A DNA stretch of 64,000 nt from Takakia lepidozioides (lineage: Eukaryota; Streptophyta; Takakiopsida; Takakiales; Takakiaceae), in contig CM060731.1 of assembly GCA_030704615.1 (NCBI GenBank), positions 30,752,001 to 30,816,000 of the forward strand, given 5' to 3'. How positions within the stretch are numbered: position 1 is the first letter of the stretch; the number at the start of each line of letters is the position of its first letter. Shown one piece after another: positions 56,769-64,000 of the stretch. Under the pieces are notes generated by a model. It was not told the DNA's origin and made no database searches. It was given only the letters and a program-made list of their open reading frames with translations. The translations under genes were made by a program, and so were the position numbers.

Positions 56769-59537
56769 ATGGCAGAAATAACAGACTACACACTCGCATT
56801 ACTACTTACGCAGTGGCACAAGGACGGACGAACAGAGAGTACATTTTCTCTAAATCGATACTTGCAAGCCCCACAGGCTTACAAGCACTTACCCATTGCA
56901 TTCTGCGCCAACCATACTTTTATGCTTTGTGCCCTGCAGGCATTTCTTCAGTTGTTGCAACCAAAACCTTTCTGTTTGTCTAGAATGAAGAGAGTGAGAG
57001 GAATGGAGGATATCAGGGTGAAGAGCACCACAATCTTATAGAAGCAAACGATTGTTGTACCACAAGCGGTGCAGCTACTGAAGGAGCTGCGATTGGAGGG
57101 ATTGCTACGCAAGGACTGGTCCTTGCATCATCGGCAGTTCATGATACAATTTCTTCAGAACTTTGAGCCTCGGACAGGACTTACTCAGGTGAGGGGAGTA
57201 GATATAGAAATTACTCCCCAGTACCTGTAGCAGTTGTTTGATTTGCCATCAGGACATGTGGATGTGGATGAGCACAGGGCAAGATTGCAGATAGGGAATC
57301 TGTTCCAAGAAGGGAGTTTCTTTAAAACTCAAGGTTTTGCTTGTACCAAAGCCAAGTACCCAGGGCTTAGAGAAGTTGGCCAAATCTTGAACGTTCTGTT
57401 TGCCATGAAACAGAACTAACAGTATTTGAGCACGTCATTCACAGAGGAGATCCTGAAAGCTTTAAGGGGAGAGGATGTCGCTTGGGCGGAGTTAATGTAC
57501 AACGGATTGGTGGACAAGATGAAGAGGTTACAAGGCACTGCTGCTAAGTCTCCGATCATTGTGTCTGGTCCAATCATTGCTCAAATAATTCTTGATTCTT
57601 GCATACTTGATACTCGGGAAAGAAAGGAGATGGGAGTGTTTGAGGCAGAAATCACTGCAATTGAAGAGCAAGGCTCTTCACACAGTGAGGGTGGACTGGC
57701 AGCGCAACACCAGTCTAAGAGACAGAGGCGGGGTAAGACTATAGTGGCGGATCCACTGGCTTCACGGAAACCGCACGATAATGTTTCCCAAGCTCTTGTG
57801 CAGGAAGGGGCACAGCAGCACATAGAGCTGTTATTATTGGAAGCAGGACCTTCGGAGAGGGAAGAGGAAGTCACATCGATACCACAGCCACCACAACCAA
57901 ATGACTCTGTTGTTTTAGAGGTTCCACAGTTAGTATATGCTGTGGCATCACCACCAATTGCTCAGGAAGGAGAAAGGTTGGACATTCCCACTACATAGCA
58001 GGTCGTGGCCGAAATTGAGAAGGGTGACCTTCTCTATGAAAACTCTGGCTTGGTAAGGGAAACAGTGATTCTAGAGGTGCAGCGGTTGTCCAGGGGAAAC
58101 CCTGTTGTGCATGTAATACCCACACCTGTGACGGAGGTACCACAGGTAGAATATCAAGACACTGCAGCACCTGTGGCGGATGAGGTGGTGCAGGAAGAAA
58201 ATCTGGTGGGGCAATGGCCTGAATGGTTCGTGAGGCATCACACTGTTGAGGATCAGGGAGAACAGCGGCAAGCTCACCATGATGACCCTCAGCAGGCCAT
58301 GCTTATGAGCTCCATAAGCAGGACACTTAATTTGTTGGGCACTTATGTGAAATCCCATGTTCCATCTACCCAATTGGCAGCTTTGAGGGAGGAACTCAGG
58401 AAGGAGTTTGAGGCTCGACTTGCCACTGAGTGTGCAAACAAGGTCGATGAGGAGGTCACTCTCAAATTACAGCAAGAATTAGAGGATACAACAGCTGCTT
58501 TGCAGTTGGCCAAGGAACATTTGATCGAAGCAGGCCTCGCGCAGGACCAGTTGCACGAAGCACATAAGCAACAGCTATACCAAATGCAGGTGAAGCATGA
58601 GAGCAAGTTGCAAGAAGTGAATGCACTACATACGGAGTTGTAGACAGTACATGAGAGGATGGCCATACAATGTGCTACACTCACAACTACTCTTCAGCAA
58701 ATTACATTAGAAGTTAACAGACAAGCAGAGAGATGTATGAAGGCAGAGGCAGAGAATGTCGAGCAGACGAAACTCATTGTTGATATGAAGAATACAATCT
58801 GTCGCAATGAGAATACTTTCAAGCAATACAGGCAGGTTGAAGCTGACCAAGAGAGGTACATCCTGGAATTGCAACAAACGGTCATGGTAAATAGAAATGA
58901 ACTCTCTGTGGCTAACAAGGCTTGGAAGGAAGCCAATAATCTGGCTGCTGCCTATGCGAGTTTGGTTGAACATCATGCAAAGCGCATGGAGGCTTTACAA
59001 CAACAGTTAGATATGTACAAACTTAGAGAGGAGCAGACTCTCAGGGGTGCCACAAGCAACTTGGTGGATAACCACCTTATGCAAGTCTGGTTAGCACAAG
59101 GGCCGGTGGAAGGCAAAGCACCACGGAAGCTCACCCAGGGCGAGATGAATGAGCTCAGACTGTAGGTGCAGAACATTGCCACAACTACTATAGACAATGT
59201 TTATAGTAGGATAGCGGAGCTACAGGAGGATGTAGACGGCCTGCAGACTTAGGTGGAGGACTTGACTTCAAATATTGACAAGAGAGTCTTTGTACCTGAG
59301 GAGCAGCTGATGACTACTTATTTACAAGCCATAACTCTAATTTTTCAGTCTTCTTCGCAAGGGGTGCAGGAGATGCCAGTGGTGGAAGGGCCAATACCAC
59401 AACAAGTGACTGTGCCAGTCGCTGACCCTGTTGTTACTACAGCCACACCACAGCCGCCACAGCCTGAGGTATGGGGGGATGCTGCTTCTAACGGATATGG
59501 TTCATCTCTCCTGCACAAACCCAGAAGGCTGTATTAA
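56769..59537 (+). pseudogene. Long coiled-coil ORF downstream of gypsy pol
   Basis: One frame runs 2.77 kb without a frameshift and is broken only by stops at 57039, 57228, 57996, 58641, 59163 and 59250 (all TAG) and 57417 (TAA). The N-terminal third is globular (LLLTQWHKDGRTESTFSLNR, then VAWAELMYNGLVDKMKRL). From about 58330 it is predicted-looking coiled coil rich in E, Q, L and A (LAALREELRKEFEARLATEC and following). It probably belongs to the gypsy element as an extra 3' ORF, but this is inferred from position. No known domain was recognised. Confidence 0.6.
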
Positions 59538-60431
59538 TCTCTTTACAAAAGAGGATGAAACAGAATGTGAGGGACCATTTCCATGCAACATAACAACTTC
59601 GCCTGACATACAAGATCACAGTAATCAAGGGTTAAATGCATGCATGGTTCGTAGGTTGGGCACGGTATCGTGTATGAATCCGTTACTCATCAGAGCTATC
59701 ATGAAACCATAACAGTGTAATGTCATTTCCATCCTACAAGGGAGGAGTGCATGCATGTAAGGGTTGAGAAGGAAGTTGGATACCCACTTCTGGGGGAATA
59801 TGGATATGCGCTCTGCTGCATTCATAAAATATCCAAACCTTTCTGAACAAACCACACAAAGGAACCCAGATACGTCATGAAAACACCCATTGAATTCAAT
59901 GTGCATAAGGGGAAATCTTCTCCTTCACAATTTCCTCGAACAGTGATGTCATTGTGGTAAAGGAAGAAATATGTCTATGTAGAGACAAACACATCTGAAC
60001 TTCCCCCTGCACCCTACGAATCAGGATGCGTACAATTGCCTCTTTGCATTTGTTCGTTCATGCATGGGTGGCAGATGACGCTTTCTACCATGCGTCTCCA
60101 AAAAACCCTTCCATCTCACAGGGGAGTTGGTTGCTCCATCGTCAACCTCAGTGAGAGTGGGGTATTCCTGGGGATGATGAATACCCTCCTCGAATGTGGA
60201 CGTCAAGTCACAAATTTTCCCATTCGCTGCTCTAACCATAGCAAGAAGGTGCTGCTGCAAGACCGTGCTCTGTCTTGTCATGTCGAGAACCCGTTCAAAC
60301 TCATTGGATATCAATTCCAGCAATGGCAGTCTTGGACTTTTCTGAGACGAATATATGGTGATGAGTTCTGGGTAGGAAATGAAGCTGTTTTGGACCACAT
60401 TGACATGGGTGATTCAGGTGGTGCAAACAGG
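59538..60431. other. Unassigned region
   Basis: About 900 bp between the coiled-coil ORF and the end of the third transposase. I looked for a 3' LTR matching the region upstream of 49411 and did not see one. No gene is supported. Confidence 0.3.
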
Positions 60432-62504
60432 CTATGAAGGCCACCTCTGCTGCTGCCAATAAGGCTTCCACAGTATTTTGCTATGGTGCCATCTTCCAAA
60501 TTGGGGGTGCATCATTTGCAAGACCTTCACCTGATGCGCACACATATTCCCTTTGTGGGCATGACGACAATCGCAACACCCCCAGTTCGACTGTGGGTTG
60601 TGCACCGTATAGGTAGTCCCCTCATTCCAAATACATTTCACAGTGGCGATGCCCCCTTTTGTCTGAGGAAGGTGGACATTGCAATCTGGAATCTGTTTGG
60701 CCAGCAGAATTGAGCTACACACAAAGCCCTCAAGACGCTTGTTATGGATGAAGCCATATGTTTTGGCATACGACATATACCAGTAATGGGTGAGCAAATC
60801 ACCTGTCAATTCATGAATGAGCCAATCGACTCGTCTGCTGACCAGTGTGCTCTTTGTGCATTTCACTCGGGCATTCATGTTGCCATGATAAGCTTCAATA
60901 GCGGTGTTTGTGTCTTGTCCTGCATGAGGAATGTTGCGAGCACCCATCCTCCACATCTTAGCTTTAGGAACCCACTCCTGCTCCAAGTAGTTGCAAAATT
61001 CACTTAGAGATGGATACTTGAAACGCAAATTCACGAGTTCACACACTGCCCATGCTTCGCCTGTGTCACCCTCACTTTTTGAAGCACTATACATGATTTT
61101 TGACATGTCTTGCATGACACATGCACGCAAATCGGCATCTTTGATCTTAGCCACGACATTCTTTTGCCATGCTCTCCTGACATGCCAAAGGCATAGAAAC
61201 ACTGCAGAGTCCCCCCACATGGCCCTGACATACAAGAAGCCATGAAAACATTATAATTTGGGCATGTGCAAAAAGGAATTTCTTCGACTTGTGAATCAAA
61301 AATCACCTGATAGCTTTTATTTCAACATCTATATCATCAACAATGAAAGCATGGGGGCACCATCCTGCTTGATGAGCCTGAATCTTCCCGTTGAGAGCGG
61401 ACATCCATGGCTCCAAATCGGTTGCCTTTGATCTTGCTGTGATGATCCATGCAACTGGGATGCCGTTCAACCAGTCGTTGAATACCATCATGGTGTATAA
61501 CGGGTACTACATAAACAACAACCAATCAACAACAATTTAGCAAGGACCAGCGGAGGCAGCATTGACGAGGTTCATTGTACGATGTGGGGATGCACTCTGG
61601 CAAGTATACATTGCAGCTGGCTTCAACGAAGTCAATGAACTTAAACCACAGATCCCACCTTCTTCTCATTGGTTCTGAAGGAGGCGTCACAAGCGACAAT
61701 TCGATGATGGCCAAATTTTGACATTTGTTCCCGCTGCCACGCTATCTGTATGCCAAGAACAAATGGAAGATCAAGTTTGTTGTCACTGGATTTCCAAGCC
61801 TTATGGTTCTTTTCTTCTTGGTAGTAGAAAACACTAGCTGGATTTTAATGCACCCACATGTGGACACTCTGTGCATCATTTGGGTGTTTTTTGAATGTCT
61901 CTTCATCGCATAGCTTTGCAATATTCCGTATGTCATAGGAGAGAAGAAAAGTGTCACGGGTGACGTCCAGCCCTTGGTCCATCAACTCCTTCACTCACAT
62001 GGTGTGCTTGGCCATTATCTTGTTTATGCTCAGCCCAAGACGCAAATTGTGCAAAATCCATGACTTCATGTCATCATTGAGATAGGGAGCTATTGCACTT
62101 CGGTTCAACTAACATGAAGGTCCGTGGCATATGACACCTCTTTCATTTACATATTGTTTCTCATAATAAACTATCTCCGCCATAGGAGGGTCCATGTAGC
62201 ATTGTTTGACAACAAATCGGCACATGCATCCTCTTTTGATGCCTTCTCATGTTTTGTTGTTTGTTGTCCTTATTTGTTTCGGTTTTTCTCCTGTGGATGC
62301 TGGCCCCACTCTAGGCTTTCTCCCCTTTTTCTTGGGTGGACCTGCACGCCATTTCTTCGCATGCATAGCCTCTGTTACCTCCACAATGTTTTGGGTATTG
62401 TCTTCTGGGCCATAGGCGCAGTGATACCTACGCCAAGAACATGACTGGCCATTTAGAACAGCTCTTATGAAACCCGTAAGTGCATGGCTACTGGGATTGG
62501 ACAC
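60432..62504 (-). pseudogene. Third Mutator-like transposase, different family (decayed)
   Basis: Exons 62504-61673, 61512-61307 and 61226-60432 by splice sites (AAG|GTGGGA ... TTATGTAG; TATCAG|GTGATT ... TATGTCAG). In order: a basic N-terminus (WRAGPPKKKGRKPRVGPAST), a GCMCRFVVKQC segment, the catalytic start HHRIVACDASFRTNEKK joined to YPLYTMMVFNDWLNGIPVAW, AFIVDDIDVEIKAIR, LCLWHVRRAWQKN, HAGQDTNTAIEAYHGNMN and a SWIM finger (CCDCRHAHKGNMCAHQVK). It has stops in exon 1 (TGA near 62246, TAG near 62108, TGA near 61996, TAA near 61848) but no frameshift that I could see. It is not the family of the inverted repeat. Confidence 0.8.
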
Positions 62505-64000
62505 AACCTGTACAATCTAAAGCATTCATTTCGTTTTCATGAATCGTGGCATGCTCATCAGGAATTCATACCTTGTAATGTTGATGGCACTGTTGATGCG
62601 TGGTGCCTGAAGACTACTAGTAGGGGTGTTTTTCTGTCGATGACTGATGAAGGTGCATGGGGCCTCCTTCAGGGAGGACTCACCAGCAATAAAGTCAAGG
62701 ACACGATTCCAAGGGATATATGCAATTTCAGCTGTGTTCTCATTAGGTATCTGTCCATGCCATTTGGTTGCACGTCATGGTGTGTGAAAGTACCTGTCTT
62801 TGGTGTCTGTAGCAGACTTTGCAGTTTACAAAACAGGTGGGGCAAAATATTGCCACCTTGAACCACTTCAGCCATGCTTACTGAAACAAAATACTTCTGA
62901 GTTGGCTGGTGTCTTCTTTCGCTGCCCTATACTGCCACAAACGTCGTGCTCTTTTATGATGGTGTTCACACAATTGCAATTTACATGGAATGCTTCATGT
63001 TCATGTGGGCAAGATACAAAAATGATTCCATTTGGAATGTGAATGTGTTGTGCTAGGGACGAGACGCGTTTGGAAACCATGGAGACAACTGATGTACGAG
63101 GAAATGCACGATGAGGGTAGGAAAACCCTTGATTTGGGGTGGCTTTGCATGTGAGGATGTGGCATAAATCCGAACGTCCATTGGTTTCCTCAGATTTGCC
63201 ATTTCAAATTTGAATACCTATCAGAATGATTTTTGAAATAGACCATGATGTATGCTTGGGATTCCATGTATACTTGGTATAGCGCATACTATGGGGGATG
63301 GAGGACGATGCCATGCCCAGGATGGGAGGCGGGATAGGGATGTTCGTGAGGGCATGCGTCATGTCCCCGCATCGGGCACATGAGGGGGGGGGGGGGGGGG
63401 GGGGGTTGCCGTGCGGTAACGGCCGCGCGGTGTGCGGGCGATGGAGGCGGGGGTGGGCGGGGGGTCCACGCTGGCTGAACCGGCTCCCTCGCATTCAACT
63501 CCCGGGCTTGATCTATTACTTGGCGTTCCGCTTTTGGTATTGCGTCAGCTCAACTTCCTGGATATGCACAAAGTGCCCGAGAGCCATTGTGGGGAATGTA
63601 TGGGGGGCGGAAGGGATGGTGACTTAACATATAACTTTATTACGACTAAAAGCCCACCATGTTTCAGTTCTAAAAAATTCCCCGTCTTTTACGCACAAGC
63701 AAGGCAGAAACACCCAACTAGGCTAACTGTTTTAGTGCCAATCTGTCTCTCGCTCCGTGTGAAAACCTGTGAACCCTTTGCTTGTGGTCGTGCCAAACTT
63801 AGGGCAAGGCCAACAAAAAACAAACTACCAACTTCTCAAGAATATTATCACATGGGTTATAAGAGACATACAATCCTTACACTCTTAGTACCTGGGCAGC
63901 TTAGATAAAAAAAATTGTCGACGAACTCCGTCTCCATTGACCTGGAGCCTTATTTTTCACCCGGATAGGCTTCCAACATTGCAAAAAGATAAGATAACAT
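62505..64000. other. Unassigned region with a 22-G run
   Basis: No gene is supported. The start of the third Mutator-like element probably lies here. A run of 22 G occurs at 63384-63405; runs like this are prone to sequencing error and to G-quadruplex formation. Confidence 0.3.

Noticed and set aside
56769-59537. TAG reassigned to glutamine in this organism
   Set aside because: Other genes here use TAG or CAG normally and show TGA and TAA lesions too. C-to-T decay explains the pattern more simply.
63384-63405. Run of 22 G as a functional quadruplex element
   Set aside because: A lone homopolymer in an unassigned region is more likely a sequencing or slippage product; no gene context supports a role.

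Overview
This window is eukaryotic. It has spliceosomal GT-AG introns, several classes of nested transposable elements, decayed copies everywhere and no recognisable intact host housekeeping gene. The transposase types (a plant-type SWIM-finger Mutator-like transposase with a MADNAQANW motif, a CACTA TNP2-like protein, and a Ty3/gypsy pol with a DGGSG protease) point to the plant lineage. A streptophyte alga or an early-diverging land plant with a large repeat-rich genome fits best; I cannot name the species.

Layout. 1-941: probable end of an LTR retrotransposon inserted in gene D of element copy 1. 942-16115: copy 1 of a ~15-kb Mutator-like element. 16116-24766: spacer holding a decayed FCP1-like phosphatase gene (minus strand), a LINE fragment and the N-terminal half of a CACTA transposase. 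24767 to about 41700-42070: copy 2 of the same element in opposite orientation, so the two copies form a giant inverted repeat. 42076-44713: C-terminal half of the CACTA transposase, so copy 2 sits inside that gene. 47268-48652: remnant of a second, diverged family of the same kind of element. 48829-59537: Ty3/gypsy region plus a long coiled-coil ORF. 60432-62504: a third, different Mutator-like transposase, decayed.

The element in the two arms is the centre of interest. Reading outward from its inner end it carries: a subterminal cluster of CATGAGC heptamers; a SWIM-finger transposase; an array of 28 short palindromes (AAATGCGG-YR-CCGCATTT) held at a 53-bp spacing; a ten-exon gene ('gene B') whose product joins a ParB-like DGNHR domain to a permuted DNA methyltransferase-like domain; a second palindrome cluster; and two paralogous small genes of unknown function (C and D) in divergent orientation. 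The same palindrome also lies in three introns of gene B. The diverged family at 47-48.7 kb keeps the 3' exons of a gene-B homologue and, just beyond its 3' end, a different GGCGCC-centred palindrome repeated at a 66-bp spacing. My reading is that the ParB/methyltransferase-like protein and the palindromes are partners, comparable in principle to the VANC anti-silencing proteins of VANDAL Mutator elements and their clustered motifs. That link is inference.

The two copies are very similar (an inner ~500-bp stretch encodes identical strings) but have private histories: a 709-bp solo-LTR-like insertion in copy 1, a 2321-bp insertion and a 5-kb internal inversion in copy 2, and different small indels in the transposase and gene B. 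Neither copy looks autonomous as read. Many lesions are homopolymer-length differences, so some could be assembly errors.
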